64,000 bases of DNA from Phycicoccus sp. Soil802 (GCF_001429605.1 NZ_LMSS01000003.1:466025-530024), one strand, 5' to 3'; shown: positions 51,262 to 60,723, counted from the stretch's first letter. The notes: generated from the letters alone by a model not told the origin. Numbers and translations: made by a program.

Positions 51262-52935
51262 CTACTTCTTCCCGCTGCCGCCCTCGCGGCGACTGCTGCC
51301 GACCTCCCGCAGCCGGGCACTGGCCTCGCGCAGGCGTCCGGCCCGGCTCCTGACCCGGGGGGCCTGGTCGCGCCAGCCCGCCAGTCGACCCTGCTGGCTG
51401 ACCGACCTGACCCGCTTCTCCGCGAGGGTCCTCACCTCGGCCGTGGAGACGATGAGCAGCTGGTCGCCCCGCCGGAGCACGGTGTTGTTGCCGGGCACGA
51501 AGCCCTTGCCGCCACGCACGACCAGGGTGACGTTCGCCCCCTCGGGCAGGCGGAGCTCGAACACCTCCACGCCGTGCAGCTTCGACGCCGGACCCACGGT
51601 GACCTGCATCAGCTCGGCCTGCAGCTCCTCCAGGGGCGTGGCCTCCACCGCGAGGTCGAGGCTGCGGTAGTCCTCCACGATGCCCAGGCGCCCCGCCACC
51701 CAGGGCAGGGTGGGCGCCTGCACGAGCGTGAAGATGACGACCAGGACGAAGACCAGCTCGAAGATCCAGCTGACGTTGCGGGCACCCACCGTGAGCGGCA
51801 CGGTCGCGAGCACGACCGGCACGGCACCCCGCAGCCCGGCCCAGGACAGGAAGACCTGGTCGCGCCAGCCGAGCCGAAAGGGCGAGACCGACACCAGCAC
51901 CGACAGGGGTCGGGCGAAGAGCAGCAGCACCAACCCGATCACGATGGCCGGCAGGATCTGGCTGCCCATCTTGCTCGGCGAGGCCAGCAGCCCGAGCAGC
52001 ACGAACAGCCCGATCTGGGCCAGCCACCCGAGCGCGGTGGAGAGGCCGAGAACGGCCGGTCCGTGCGGCAGCTTGAGGTTGCCCAGCACCAGGGCCGCGA
52101 GGTAGCACGCGATGAAGCCGCTGGCGTGCACGCTGGCCGCCGCGGCATACGCGAGGACCGTGAGGGCCACCACGCCGATGCTGAACAGACCCGACGAACC
52201 GGAGGCGGCCCGTCGCATGAACTGGCCCCCCGCCCAGCCCACGGCGAGGCCGATGGCGGCGCCGGCGCCGAGCTCGGCGACCGCCTTGAGCGCCAGGGTG
52301 AACCAGCCCTCGGCGTCCGCGGGGTTGGCCGACCGTGCGGCGAGGGCGGTCACGAGGATGACCACGGGGGCGTCGTTGAAGCCGGACTCGGCCTCGAGCA
52401 TGCCGGTGATCCGGCGGGGGAGCGGGACCCGGCGCAGCACCGAGAACACCGCGGCGGCGTCGGTCGACGAGAGGATCGCGCCGACCAGCAGGGCGGAGTT
52501 CCAGTCGAGGTGCAGCACGAACCGCGCAGCCAGTGCGACGACGGCCACCGACACGATGACCCCGACGGTCGACAGGACGGCGGCCGGCCCGACCGAGCGG
52601 CGGATGCCGTCCCACCTCGTGCTGAGACCGCCCTCGCTGAGGATCAGGATGAGCGCGGCGTAGCCGAGCACCTGGGTGAGCTCGTTGGAGTCGAACCGGA
52701 TCTGGAGGAACGGTCCGGCCTCGCCGATGGCCAGTCCGATGCCCAGGTAGATGAGCAGGGAGGGCAGCCCGGACTTCAGGGACAGGCGCACGGCGGCCAC
52801 CGAGACCAGCAGCACCAGCGAGCCGATCAGCAGCGCCGGCGTGAGCTCGTGGAGCGTGAACGCGTCGGACGACCCGGCCCCCGGGAACCCGTTCACGAGG
52901 TCGGGAGCCACACCCGGGAGGATCGCAGCGCGCAC
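51262..52935 (-). CDS. K+/H+ (or Na+/H+) antiporter of the CPA1/NhaP2 type
   Basis: A 557-aa transporter with about 13 helices and a C-terminal TrkA_C-like cytoplasmic domain (VEVFELRLPEGANVTLVVRG ... NNTVLRRGDQLLIVSTAE). The ion-binding site is the typical CPA1 STDAAAVFSVLRRV and ESGFNDAPVVILV; WAGLRGAVPVVLATVP is another family block. The basic C-terminal tail is Arg/Ser-rich. GTG start with AAGGA at 11 nt. Divergent from the penicillin acylase gene. Controls cytoplasmic pH and K+. Confidence 0.92.
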   Translation of the reverse strand: MRAAILPGVAPDLVNGFPGAGSSDAFTLHELTPALLIGSLVLLVSVAAVRLSLKSGLPSLLIYLGIGLAIGEAGPFLQIRFDSNELTQVLGYAALILILSEGGLSTRWDGIRRSVGPAAVLSTVGVIVSVAVVALAARFVLHLDWNSALLVGAILSSTDAAAVFSVLRRVPLPRRITGMLEAESGFNDAPVVILVTALAARSANPADAEGWFTLALKAVAELGAGAAIGLAVGWAGGQFMRRAASGSSGLFSIGVVALTVLAYAAAASVHASGFIACYLAALVLGNLKLPHGPAVLGLSTALGWLAQIGLFVLLGLLASPSKMGSQILPAIVIGLVLLLFARPLSVLVSVSPFRLGWRDQVFLSWAGLRGAVPVVLATVPLTVGARNVSWIFELVFVLVVIFTLVQAPTLPWVAGRLGIVEDYRSLDLAVEATPLEELQAELMQVTVGPASKLHGVEVFELRLPEGANVTLVVRGGKGFVPGNNTVLRRGDQLLIVSTAEVRTLAEKRVRSVSQQGRLAGWRDQAPRVRSRAGRLREASARLREVGSSRREGGSGKK

Positions 52936-52982
52936 GGCCGGTCACGTCCTTTCCCTTGGTGTGGTGCGGATAGTCTCGCAGG

Positions 52983-55661
52983 GTGTCTCGCGCCATTCTT
53001 GCCCGCCGCATCGCTGTGGCCGTGGCTGTTCTGCTCGTCGTCGTCCTCGGAATTGTCGCCGTTCTCGCGGTCACGTGGGTGCGGCGTCCGTTCCCGACGA
53101 CGGAAGGCCAGATCCAGGTGCCGGGCCTGTCCGGCAAGGTCAGCGTCCTGCGCGACGACCGTGGGATCCCGCAGATCTACGCCGACAGCAGTGACGACCT
53201 GTTCCGGGCCGAGGGCTTCGTGCACGCCCAGGACCGGTTCTTCGAGATGGACCTGCGCCGCCACATCACGGCCGGCCGGCTGTCCGAGCTGGTCGGCGAG
53301 GGCGGCCTCGAGACCGACCGCGTGATCCGCACGCTCGGCTGGCGCCGGGTCGCCGAGGCCGAGCTGCCGACCCTCAAGCCCGAGACCCGCCGCTACCTGC
53401 AGGCCTACGCCGACGGCGTCAATGCCTACATCAAGCAGCAGGGCGACCCGGCGAAGATGTCGCTCGAGTACGTCGTGCTGGGCCAGAAGGTGAAGGACTA
53501 CCGCGTCGAGGAATGGACCCCCGCCGACTCCCTCGCCTGGCTCAAGGCGATGGCCTGGGACCTGCGTGGCGACTACACCGCCGAGCTGATGCGGGCCCGC
53601 CTCGCCGGCTCGATGTCGATCAACCAGATCAACGAGCTCTACCCGGCCTACGACTACAACGCGAACAAGCCGATCCTCTCCGGCCAGGACTGGTCGCCGC
53701 TCGCTTCGTCCTCCTCCACCTCCGCGAACTCGGCCGTCCCGGCCACCGCGGCCAAGGTCGGCGCTGGCGCCGCCGGCACGAAGTCGGGGGCCAAGGTCAA
53801 GGGCGAGCTCGCCGCCGAGACCGCTCCCGGTGCCGAGCGTGCGTATGCCGTGGTGCAGCGTGCGCTGAACGCCGTCCCCGTCACGATGGGTCGGGGCGAC
53901 GGCATCGGCTCCAACTCGTGGGTCGTGGGCGGCAACCGCACCAGCACCGGCAAGCCGTTGCTGGCCAACGACCCGCACCTCGGGGTCTCGATCCCGGGCA
54001 TCTGGTACCAGGTCGGCCTGCACTGCCGCTCGGTCGGCAGCTCCTGCCCGTTCGACGTCGCCGGCTACTCGTTCTCCGGGCTGCCGGGCGTCGTCATCGG
54101 GCACAACCAGTCGATCGCCTGGGGCTTCACCAACCTCGGCCCCGACGTCAGTGACTTCTTCCTCGAGCAGGTGCGGGGCAACACCTACCTGCGGGACGGC
54201 AAGCAGGTCCCGCTGACGATGCGCACGGAGACGATCAAGATCGGCGGCGGGGGCGAGCAGACCATCACGGTCCGCAGCACGGTGCACGGCCCGATCCTGT
54301 CCGACGCCATCGAGGACGTCGCCAGCGCCGGTGACCGACCACCGGTCAACGGGCGTCCCAGTGCCGGCTCCTACGAGGTCGCCCTCCAGTGGACCGGCAT
54401 CGAGGTGACCCAGACCGCTGATGCGATCTTCGGTCTCAACACCGCCCAGAACTTCGAGCAGTTCCGCACGGCCGCAAAGGACTTCGCGGTGCCGTCACAG
54501 AACCTTCTCTACGCCGACACGGCCGGCAACATCGGCTACCAGGCGCCCGGCCGGATCCCGGTCCGCAGCCGCTACATGGAGGCTGCCCCGGGCTTCTGGA
54601 TCCGCCCGGGCTGGGTCTCGTCGTGGGACTGGAAGGGTTACGTGCCGTTCGACGAGATGCCGCACAGCTACAACCCGCCCGAGGGCTTCATCGTCGCGGC
54701 CAACCAGGCCGTGACCGAGAGTGGGACGCCGTTCCTCACGACCGAGTGGGACTACGGCTACCGGGCCCAGCGGATCCGGTCGCTGGTCGAGAAGGACGCC
54801 AAGATCACGCCCGCGATGATGTCGCAGATCCAGGGTGACACCCGCAGCCAGTTCGCCCCCACCCTGGTCAAGGCGCTGCTCAAGGTCGACCTCGGCCACG
54901 ACGACTTCACCAAGCAGGCCCAGGACCTGCTGCGCAGCTGGGACTTCACCAACCCGGTCGGCGCCAGCGAGTCCGGCGCAGCGGCCGCCTACTACAACGC
55001 GGTCTGGGCCAACCTGCTCAACCTGACGTTCAACGACGAGCTGCCCAAGGACCTGCGCGCCGACGGCGGCGACCAGTGGATGCGCGCGATGACCGTCCTG
55101 CTGACCAAGGAGGGTTCGCCCTGGTGGGACGACAAGCGCACACCGGGTGTGGCCGAGGGCCAGTCCGAGATCCTCCGCAAGGCACTGGTGGCCGCGCGGC
55201 TCCAGCTGACCAAGGAGCTCGGCAAGGAGCCGTCCGACTGGCAGTGGGGTCAGCTGCACCAGCTCACCCTGACCCACCAGGTGCTCGGCGGTGACGACAT
55301 CTCGCCGCACATCGTCACCAAGCTGTTCAACCGTGGGCCGATCAACATGCCCGGCGGGTCGGCGATCGTGAACGCCAACGGCTGGGACGCCAGCGTCGGC
55401 CTCGACGACGAGGACTCCGACAAGGCGTTCGACGTCGACTGGGCGCCGTCCATGCGGATGGTCGTGGACCTCTCGAACCTCGACAAGTCGCGCTGGGTCA
55501 ACCAGACCGGCAACAGCGGCCACACCTACAGCCCGCACTACAGCGACCAGACCGATGCCTGGGTGAAGAACCAGCTCTACGACTGGCCGTTTACCGAGAA
55601 GGCGGTCCGCGACGCCGGTGGCGACGAGCTCACCCTGATCCCCGGCGGCACCACCAGCTGA
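52983..55661 (+). CDS. Penicillin acylase family protein (N-terminal nucleophile hydrolase)
   Basis: An 892-aa precursor with a membrane anchor (VAVAVLLVVVLGIVAVLAVTW). The alpha part has GVHAQDRFFEMDLRR-type residues (GFVHAQDRFFEMD). The spacer peptide ends at the autocatalytic cleavage Gly309-Ser310 (GIGSNSWVVGG), freeing the beta-chain nucleophile Ser310. The beta part contains NDPHLG and the conserved Asn-containing region. Ntn amidase for beta-lactams or acyl-homoserine lactones; real substrate unknown. The GTG lies 6 nt after TAGTCT with no ribosome site. Confidence 0.9.
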   Translation: MSRAILARRIAVAVAVLLVVVLGIVAVLAVTWVRRPFPTTEGQIQVPGLSGKVSVLRDDRGIPQIYADSSDDLFRAEGFVHAQDRFFEMDLRRHITAGRLSELVGEGGLETDRVIRTLGWRRVAEAELPTLKPETRRYLQAYADGVNAYIKQQGDPAKMSLEYVVLGQKVKDYRVEEWTPADSLAWLKAMAWDLRGDYTAELMRARLAGSMSINQINELYPAYDYNANKPILSGQDWSPLASSSSTSANSAVPATAAKVGAGAAGTKSGAKVKGELAAETAPGAERAYAVVQRALNAVPVTMGRGDGIGSNSWVVGGNRTSTGKPLLANDPHLGVSIPGIWYQVGLHCRSVGSSCPFDVAGYSFSGLPGVVIGHNQSIAWGFTNLGPDVSDFFLEQVRGNTYLRDGKQVPLTMRTETIKIGGGGEQTITVRSTVHGPILSDAIEDVASAGDRPPVNGRPSAGSYEVALQWTGIEVTQTADAIFGLNTAQNFEQFRTAAKDFAVPSQNLLYADTAGNIGYQAPGRIPVRSRYMEAAPGFWIRPGWVSSWDWKGYVPFDEMPHSYNPPEGFIVAANQAVTESGTPFLTTEWDYGYRAQRIRSLVEKDAKITPAMMSQIQGDTRSQFAPTLVKALLKVDLGHDDFTKQAQDLLRSWDFTNPVGASESGAAAAYYNAVWANLLNLTFNDELPKDLRADGGDQWMRAMTVLLTKEGSPWWDDKRTPGVAEGQSEILRKALVAARLQLTKELGKEPSDWQWGQLHQLTLTHQVLGGDDISPHIVTKLFNRGPINMPGGSAIVNANGWDASVGLDDEDSDKAFDVDWAPSMRMVVDLSNLDKSRWVNQTGNSGHTYSPHYSDQTDAWVKNQLYDWPFTEKAVRDAGGDELTLIPGGTTS

Positions 55662-55673
55662 GCCCCGCGGAAC

Positions 55674-55746
55674 CGGGCAATTGGCCGAATCCTGCGGGTG
55701 TCGCCGACACACCTGGCTCTGGAAGCGGGCAGTTGGCCGAATCCTG
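55674..55746. repeat. Direct repeat downstream of the penicillin acylase
   Basis: CGGGCAATTGGCCGAATCCT (55674) and CGGGCAGTTGGCCGAATCCT (55726) are 52 bp apart. They may be part of the same dispersed family as the 41633 palindrome (GGAAGCGGG occurs nearby). Confidence 0.7.
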
Positions 55747-55750
55747 AAGG

Positions 55751-56308
55751 TCAGCCGAAGGGTGTTACTCCGCTGTCAGCCGTGATCGCGGAGTGCACCG
55801 GCCGGTCGTGCGGCTCCCGTGGCAGCTCCTCGTCGAGCACCTCCCACGGGTGGACGACGGCGACCACCATGGCAGCGGTGCGGGGGAGCACGCGGTCGTA
55901 GCAGCCCTTGCCCTGGCCGATCCGCGTGCCGGCGCGGTCCACCCCGTGGGCCGGCACGAACGCCACCTTGGCGCGGGCGACCGCCTCCACCCCGAGCAGC
56001 TCGCCGGGCGCCTCCCCGACGGAGTGCACCTCACGCCAGTCCAGGTCCCAGTCCTCGAGCGTGACCGGCACCATGACCCGTATGCCGCGTGCCACGAACG
56101 CCGCGACCAGGGCTTCGGTGGGTGGTTCGAGAGGAGTGGCCTCGTAGGCCGCGACCCAGTCGCCGGGAGCCAGCCCCGCGGCATACCCCACCTCGAGGGC
56201 GGCGAGCTCGAGCTCGGCCGCGTCCCTGGCCCGGTCGCGCCCGGGGACGCGCTCGCGGCGCAGCTCGCGCAGACGTTGTCGCACTGCCGTCTTGGTGTTC
56301 GGATGCAC
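55751..56308 (-). CDS. 5-formyltetrahydrofolate cyclo-ligase
   Basis: A 185-aa enzyme converting 5-formyl-THF to 5,10-methenyl-THF with ATP. The signature GQGKGCYDRVLPRT (ATP-phosphate loop) and N-terminal basic KTAVRQRLRELRRERV are present. GTG start. Divergent from UDP-glucose pyrophosphorylase over a 29-bp gap; this gene pair is conserved in actinobacteria near the Glp locus. Confidence 0.92.
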   Translation of the reverse strand: MHPNTKTAVRQRLRELRRERVPGRDRARDAAELELAALEVGYAAGLAPGDWVAAYEATPLEPPTEALVAAFVARGIRVMVPVTLEDWDLDWREVHSVGEAPGELLGVEAVARAKVAFVPAHGVDRAGTRIGQGKGCYDRVLPRTAAMVVAVVHPWEVLDEELPREPHDRPVHSAITADSGVTPFG

Positions 56309-56337
56309 GCCCAGATCGTCCCACTAGGCTGCCGCCC

Positions 56338-57735
56338 ATGAGCAAGGACGGGCTGGCGCAGGCAGTCGAGCGCATGACGCAGCGCGGGGTGGACCCCCTC
56401 GCGGTACACGTCTTCCAAGATGCCTACGCCCAGCTCGAGGCGGGCAACACCGGTCTCATCCCGGAGTCCGACATCGAGCCGCTGACCGACGTGCCACGGC
56501 TCGAGGACCTCACCAGCGACGCGGACGAGCAGGCGCAGGCGCTGGCGCACACCGCGGTCGTGAAGCTGAACGGCGGGCTGGGCACGAGCATGGGCCTCTC
56601 GGGGCCGAAGTCGGTGCTGGAGGTGCGCGACGGCCTGACCTTCCTCGACGTCGTGGCCCGGCAGGTGCTCGCGCTCAGGGAGCGACACGGCGTGCCGGTG
56701 CCGCTGGTCCTGATGAACTCGTTCCGCACGCGGGAGCAGTCGCTCGAAGTGCTCGCCGCCTATGCCGACCTCCCGGTCGACGGGCTGCCGCTCGACTTCC
56801 TCCAGAACGCCGAGCCCAAGCTCCGCGCCGACGACCTCACTCCGGTCTCGTGGCCGGACGACCCCGACCTCGAGTGGTGTCCGCCCGGTCACGGCGACGT
56901 CTACGTCGCCCTCGCCGCGAGCGGAGTGCTCCAGGCGTTGCGCGACAAGGGTTTTCGCTACGCGTTCCTGTCGAACTCCGACAACCTCGGGGCGACCTGC
57001 GACCCGGCGATCCCGGCCTGGATGGCCCGCGAGTCGATCACCTACGTGTCGGAGGTCTGCGAGCGCACGGTCAACGACCGCAAGGGCGGTCACCTCGCGG
57101 TCCGCCGCAGCGACGGCCGGGTCGTGCTGCGCGAGCGCGCGATGGTGGCGCCGGAGGACGAGCAGTACTTCGAGGACACCGACCGGCACGCGCTCTTCCA
57201 CGCCAACAACCTGTGGGTCGACCTCGACGCCCTGCACGAGCAGCTCGAGACCCGCGACGGCGTCCTGGGGCTGCCGATCATCATCAACCGCAAGACCGTC
57301 GACCCCAGCCGCTCCGACTCGACTCCGGTGATCCAGGTCGAGTCGGCCATGGGCACGGCGATCGAGGTGTTCGACGGGTCGCGGGCGGTGCACGTGCCGC
57401 GTCGCCGGTTCCGGCCGGTCAAGACCACGAACGAGCTCCTGCTGCTGCGCTCCGACCTCTACGGATTCGGCGACGGCCACGAGGTCGTCGCGCAGACCGA
57501 CCGGCCTGACCCCCGCGTCGACCTCGATGGGCACTACACGCTGATCGACGACTTCGACGCGCGCTTCCCGGAGGAGGCGCCCTCGCTCGTCGAGTGCACG
57601 TCGTTGGCGGTCCGCGGGGACGTCACCTTCGGAGCCGGCATCCGGTGCGTCGGCGACGTCGTGGTCGAGACCGACGAGCCGTGGAGCATCCCCGACGGCA
57701 CCACCCTCAGCGCCGAAGAAATGGCTGTCCCGTGA
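56338..57735 (+). CDS. UTP-glucose-1-phosphate uridylyltransferase (UGP type)
   Basis: A 465-aa enzyme that makes UDP-glucose. VVKLNGGLGTSMGLSGPKSV is the nucleotide-binding signature of eukaryote-type UDPGP, unlike bacterial GalU. Other blocks: FLQNAEPKL, FLSNSDNLGATCDP, VESAMGTAIEVFDG. ATG 7 nt after TAGGCT (leaderless). The MoeA/Glp gene overlaps by GTGA. UDP-glucose feeds cell-wall polysaccharides. Confidence 0.92.
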   Translation: MSKDGLAQAVERMTQRGVDPLAVHVFQDAYAQLEAGNTGLIPESDIEPLTDVPRLEDLTSDADEQAQALAHTAVVKLNGGLGTSMGLSGPKSVLEVRDGLTFLDVVARQVLALRERHGVPVPLVLMNSFRTREQSLEVLAAYADLPVDGLPLDFLQNAEPKLRADDLTPVSWPDDPDLEWCPPGHGDVYVALAASGVLQALRDKGFRYAFLSNSDNLGATCDPAIPAWMARESITYVSEVCERTVNDRKGGHLAVRRSDGRVVLRERAMVAPEDEQYFEDTDRHALFHANNLWVDLDALHEQLETRDGVLGLPIIINRKTVDPSRSDSTPVIQVESAMGTAIEVFDGSRAVHVPRRRFRPVKTTNELLLLRSDLYGFGDGHEVVAQTDRPDPRVDLDGHYTLIDDFDARFPEEAPSLVECTSLAVRGDVTFGAGIRCVGDVVVETDEPWSIPDGTTLSAEEMAVP

Positions 57736-58952
57736 TCAGCGTCGAGCAGCACCTCGAGCGGATCCTGGCCACCGTCAAGGTGATCCGGCCCTTCGACTTC
57801 GGCGTCCTCGATGCCCAGGGCTGCGTCCTGGCCGTCGACGTGGAGGCGCGCGGCTCGCTGCCCGGCTTCACCAACTCCGCCATGGACGGGTATGCCGTGC
57901 ACGCCGCTGATGTGGCGACGGCCACCCCCGACTCGCCCGTCGTGCTCCCGGTCGTCAACGACATCGCGGCCGGCAACACCAAGGCGCTCTCGCTGGCGAC
58001 GGGCCAGACGATGCGGATCATGACCGGTGCGCCGATGCCGCACGGAGCCGATGCGGTCGTGCCCGTCGAGGCGACCGACGGTGGCGTCGTGAAGGTCCAG
58101 ATCCGCGAGACGCGCGGCGTCGGTGCGCACGTCCGCGAGGTCGGGGAGGACGTCGAGGCCGGCAACGTCGTGCTGCGCCGCGGCACGCTGCTCGGCCCGG
58201 GGCAGATCGCCCTCCTCGCGGCGGCCGGCATCTCGCGGGTGCGGGTCGTGCCCCGGCCGCGCGTGGTCGTGGTCTCGACCGGCGACGAGCTCGTCGAGGT
58301 CGGCCGCACCCCCGGCTTCGGCCAGATCGTCGACTCCAACTCGGTGATGCTGACCGCCGCGGTGACGGCAGTGGGGGCCACGCCGTTCCGGGTCGGCGGC
58401 GTGCCCGACGACGCCCGCACCCTGCTCGACACCCTCGAGGGCCAGCTCGTCCGCGCCGACGTGATCATCACGACCGGCGGGGTGTCGATGGGCGCCTTCG
58501 ACACGGTCAAGGAGGTGCTGTCCCGCGTCGGGACGGTGCAGTTCGACAAGGTCGCCATGCGACCCGGTATGCCGCAGGGTTTCGGCGTGCTCGGCGAGGA
58601 CCAGGTGCCGGTGTTCACCCTCCCCGGCAACCCGGTCAGCGCCCTCGTCTCGTTCCACGTCTTCGTCGCACCCGCCCTGCGGGCGATGGCTGGTCGCCCC
58701 GAGCCGTCGTACCCGCCGGGTTACGTGCCCGCCGTCGCCGCCGAGCCGTTCCGGTCGGTGCCGGGGAAGATGGAGTTCGTGCGCGTGGTGCTCGACGACG
58801 ACCGGGCCCGGCTGGCCGGCGGGCAGGGGTCGCACATGCTCGGCGCCCTCGCCGCGGCCGATGCGCTGGCGGTGATCCCGGCCGACGTCTCCGAGGTCGC
58901 CGCGGGCGACGAGCTGATGTGCCTGCCGCTGCTCGGGAGGGAGGGCCAGTGA
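57732..58952 (+). CDS. MoeA / gephyrin-like protein (possible Glp)
   Basis: A 406-aa MoeA-fold protein. FTNSAMDGYAV, TGAPMPHGADAVVPVE, VVSTGDELVEVG, TTGGVSMGAFDTVKEVL and LPGNPVSALVSFHVFVAPAL are the family motifs; the last two bind adenylylated molybdopterin. In corynebacteria the homologue Glp at this same position (after the pyrophosphorylase gene) acts in cell division with membrane partner GlpR, and a GlpR-like gene is found three genes downstream here. Adjacent MoaC and MogA argue for a cofactor role. GTG start overlapping the preceding stop. Confidence 0.9.
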   Translation: MISVEQHLERILATVKVIRPFDFGVLDAQGCVLAVDVEARGSLPGFTNSAMDGYAVHAADVATATPDSPVVLPVVNDIAAGNTKALSLATGQTMRIMTGAPMPHGADAVVPVEATDGGVVKVQIRETRGVGAHVREVGEDVEAGNVVLRRGTLLGPGQIALLAAAGISRVRVVPRPRVVVVSTGDELVEVGRTPGFGQIVDSNSVMLTAAVTAVGATPFRVGGVPDDARTLLDTLEGQLVRADVIITTGGVSMGAFDTVKEVLSRVGTVQFDKVAMRPGMPQGFGVLGEDQVPVFTLPGNPVSALVSFHVFVAPALRAMAGRPEPSYPPGYVPAVAAEPFRSVPGKMEFVRVVLDDDRARLAGGQGSHMLGALAAADALAVIPADVSEVAAGDELMCLPLLGREGQ

Positions 58953-59038
58953 CACCCGAACACCCAATGACACCCGAACACCCAGTGACACCCGAACACC
59001 CAGTGACACCCGAACAGCCCGTGACCTCCGAACTGCCA
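58949..59038 (+). repeat. 18-bp tandem repeat at the moaC start
   Basis: Five copies of an 18-bp unit (GTGACACCCGAACACCCA and variants) start at 58949, 58967, 58985, 59003 and 59021. Units 1-4 are near-identical; unit 5 is degenerate. Each begins GTG or ATG in frame, giving five potential translation starts. Confidence 0.9.
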
Positions 59039-59554
59039 GTCACCTCCGACCCCGTAGGGGCCGCTGACGCGGCCGAGCGGGGCCCGGGCCTCACCCACGT
59101 GCGCCCCGACGGCACCGCCCACATGGTCGACGTCTCGGCCAAGGCCGTCACCGCCAGGCAGGCCTCAGCCGCGGGACGGGTGCTGCTCTCGACCGCAGCG
59201 GTCGCCGCCCTGCGCGACGGCACCGTGCCCAAGGGTGACGCGCTCGCGGTCGCCCGCATCGCCGGGATCCAGGCGGTGAAGCGGACCCCGGAGCTCATCC
59301 CGCTGGCGCACCCGGTCGCCGTCCACGCGGTCGAGGTCGACCTGGTGGTCGTCGACGACGGTGTCGACATCCGCGCGACGGTGCGCACCGCCGACCGCAC
59401 CGGCATCGAGATGGAGGCCCTGACGGCGGTGTCGGTCGCGGCGCTCGCCCTCATCGACATGGTCAAGGCGGTCGACAAGCACGCGCGGATCACCGACGTG
59501 CGGGTGACCGCCAAGTCCGGCGGTCGGTCGGGTGACTGGGTGGAGGAGCCGTGA
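58949..59554 (+). CDS. moaC: Cyclic pyranopterin monophosphate synthase MoaC
   Basis: A 201-aa MoaC (core about 155 aa). LTHVRPDGTAHMVDVSAKAV, KRTPELIPLAHPVAVHAVEV, EMEALTAVSVAALALIDMVK and AVDKHARITDVRVTAKSGG are family blocks, including the catalytic Asp/Lys in DMVKAVDK. The N-terminal 30 residues are tandem (V/M)TPEHP repeats, absent from ordinary MoaC, and each repeat begins with a possible start codon. GTG 58949 overlaps the MoeA stop. MoaC forms cPMP, the first intermediate of molybdopterin. Confidence 0.88.
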   Translation: MTPEHPMTPEHPVTPEHPVTPEQPVTSELPVTSDPVGAADAAERGPGLTHVRPDGTAHMVDVSAKAVTARQASAAGRVLLSTAAVAALRDGTVPKGDALAVARIAGIQAVKRTPELIPLAHPVAVHAVEVDLVVVDDGVDIRATVRTADRTGIEMEALTAVSVAALALIDMVKAVDKHARITDVRVTAKSGGRSGDWVEEP

Positions 59555-60051
59555 GCGAGCCAGCCACCTCCGGCTCGGCTGGCCGGGCGATCGTCATCAC
59601 CTGCTCCTCGCGGGCGGCCCGGGGCGTCTACCCCGACCGTGGCGGCCCGCTGATCGTGGACACCCTGCGGCAGTGGGGTTTCGAGGTCGGTGACCCGTTG
59701 GTCGTGCCCGACGGCCCGGAGGTGGCCGAGGCGCTCGAGGCGGCCCTGGCTGCGACCCCCGACGTGGTGGTGACCACCGGGGGCACCGGGCTCTCGCCCA
59801 CCGACCGCACCCCCGAGGCGACCCACGCGGTGCTCGACCGCGAGGTGCCGGGCCTGGCCGAGGCGATCCGCGGCGCCGGGCTGGCTGCCGGAGTGCCGAC
59901 CGCCGCCCTCTCCCGGGGGTTGGTCGGGATCGCCGGCAACACGCTGGTGGTCAACCTGCCCGGGTCGACCGGTGGCGTCCGTGACGGGCTGGGGGTGCTC
60001 GAGGCGGTCCTGCCGCACGCACTCTCGCAGATTCGCGGCGGCGACCACTGA
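59551..60051 (+). CDS. Molybdenum cofactor adenylyltransferase-like protein (MogA/MoaB)
   Basis: A 166-aa MPT-binding protein. AIVITCSSRAARGVYPDRGG, VVTTGGTGLSPTDRTPEATH (the molybdopterin-binding loop) and GNTLVVNLPGSTGGVRDGL are the family blocks. MogA adenylylates molybdopterin before MoeA inserts Mo; MoaB-like members are close. GTG start overlapping the moaC stop. Same operon as MoeA and MoaC. Confidence 0.9.
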   Translation: MSEPATSGSAGRAIVITCSSRAARGVYPDRGGPLIVDTLRQWGFEVGDPLVVPDGPEVAEALEAALAATPDVVVTTGGTGLSPTDRTPEATHAVLDREVPGLAEAIRGAGLAAGVPTAALSRGLVGIAGNTLVVNLPGSTGGVRDGLGVLEAVLPHALSQIRGGDH

Positions 60052-60713
60052 TGGCCACCTGGCCCGTCGTGCTCCGGGGCGAGACCCCGGGCGGAGAGCA
60101 GCTGGTGCTCGACCCGCTGCGCCGGCGGGACCGGGGGGAGTGGGTCGAGGTCCGCAGTCGCAACCGGCACTGGCTGGGCCCCTGGGATGCGACGTCGCCC
60201 GAGCGTGAGCCGACCTACGTCTCCTTCCCCACCCTCGTCCGGCACTACCGCGCCGAGGCCAAGGCGGGTCGGATGCTCCCACTCGTCGTCCGCCTGGACG
60301 ACCGGATCGTCGGGCAGATGGTGCTCTTCGGCATCTCCTACGGCTCCCTGCTGTCCGTGGCGGCGGGTTACTGGGTCGACGAGTCGGTCGCGGGCCGGGG
60401 CATCGCGCCCACGGCGCTGGCCCTGGCCGGCGACCACGCCCTGGGGCCGATGGGGCTGCACCGGATCGAGGTCAACATCCGCCCCGAGAACGTCAACAGC
60501 CTGCGCGTCGTGCAGAAGCTGCGCTTCCGCGACGAAGGGGTGCGGGCGGCATACCTGCACATTGACGGGGCCTGGCGCGACCACCGGACGTTCGCGCTGA
60601 CGACCGAGGACCTCCGGGGCCGATCCCTGCTCGAGCGAATGCACACCAATCACACCAGTCACATTGGCGACACACCGCCCCACGTCCCCGGCGCACCGAC
60701 TCGAGACACCTAA
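60051..60713 (+). CDS. GNAT N-acetyltransferase (RimJ-like)
   Basis: A 220-aa acetyltransferase. GYWVDESVAGRGIAPTALAL is the acetyl-CoA binding motif A (R/QxxGxG/A type); GLHRIEVNIRPENVNSLRVV and KLRFRDEGVRAAYLHIDGAW are typical of RimJ/RimL members. In corynebacteria a RimJ-like gene lies between glp and glpR, as here. Overlaps the preceding stop by one base. The C-terminus (HTNHTSHIGDT) is low-complexity. Confidence 0.88.
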   Translation: MATWPVVLRGETPGGEQLVLDPLRRRDRGEWVEVRSRNRHWLGPWDATSPEREPTYVSFPTLVRHYRAEAKAGRMLPLVVRLDDRIVGQMVLFGISYGSLLSVAAGYWVDESVAGRGIAPTALALAGDHALGPMGLHRIEVNIRPENVNSLRVVQKLRFRDEGVRAAYLHIDGAWRDHRTFALTTEDLRGRSLLERMHTNHTSHIGDTPPHVPGAPTRDT

Positions 60714-60723
60714 CGTCGTATCC

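Noticed and set aside
55765-57534. 589-codon minus-strand frame across the cyclo-ligase and UGP genes
   Set aside because: Out of frame with both real genes and without motifs.
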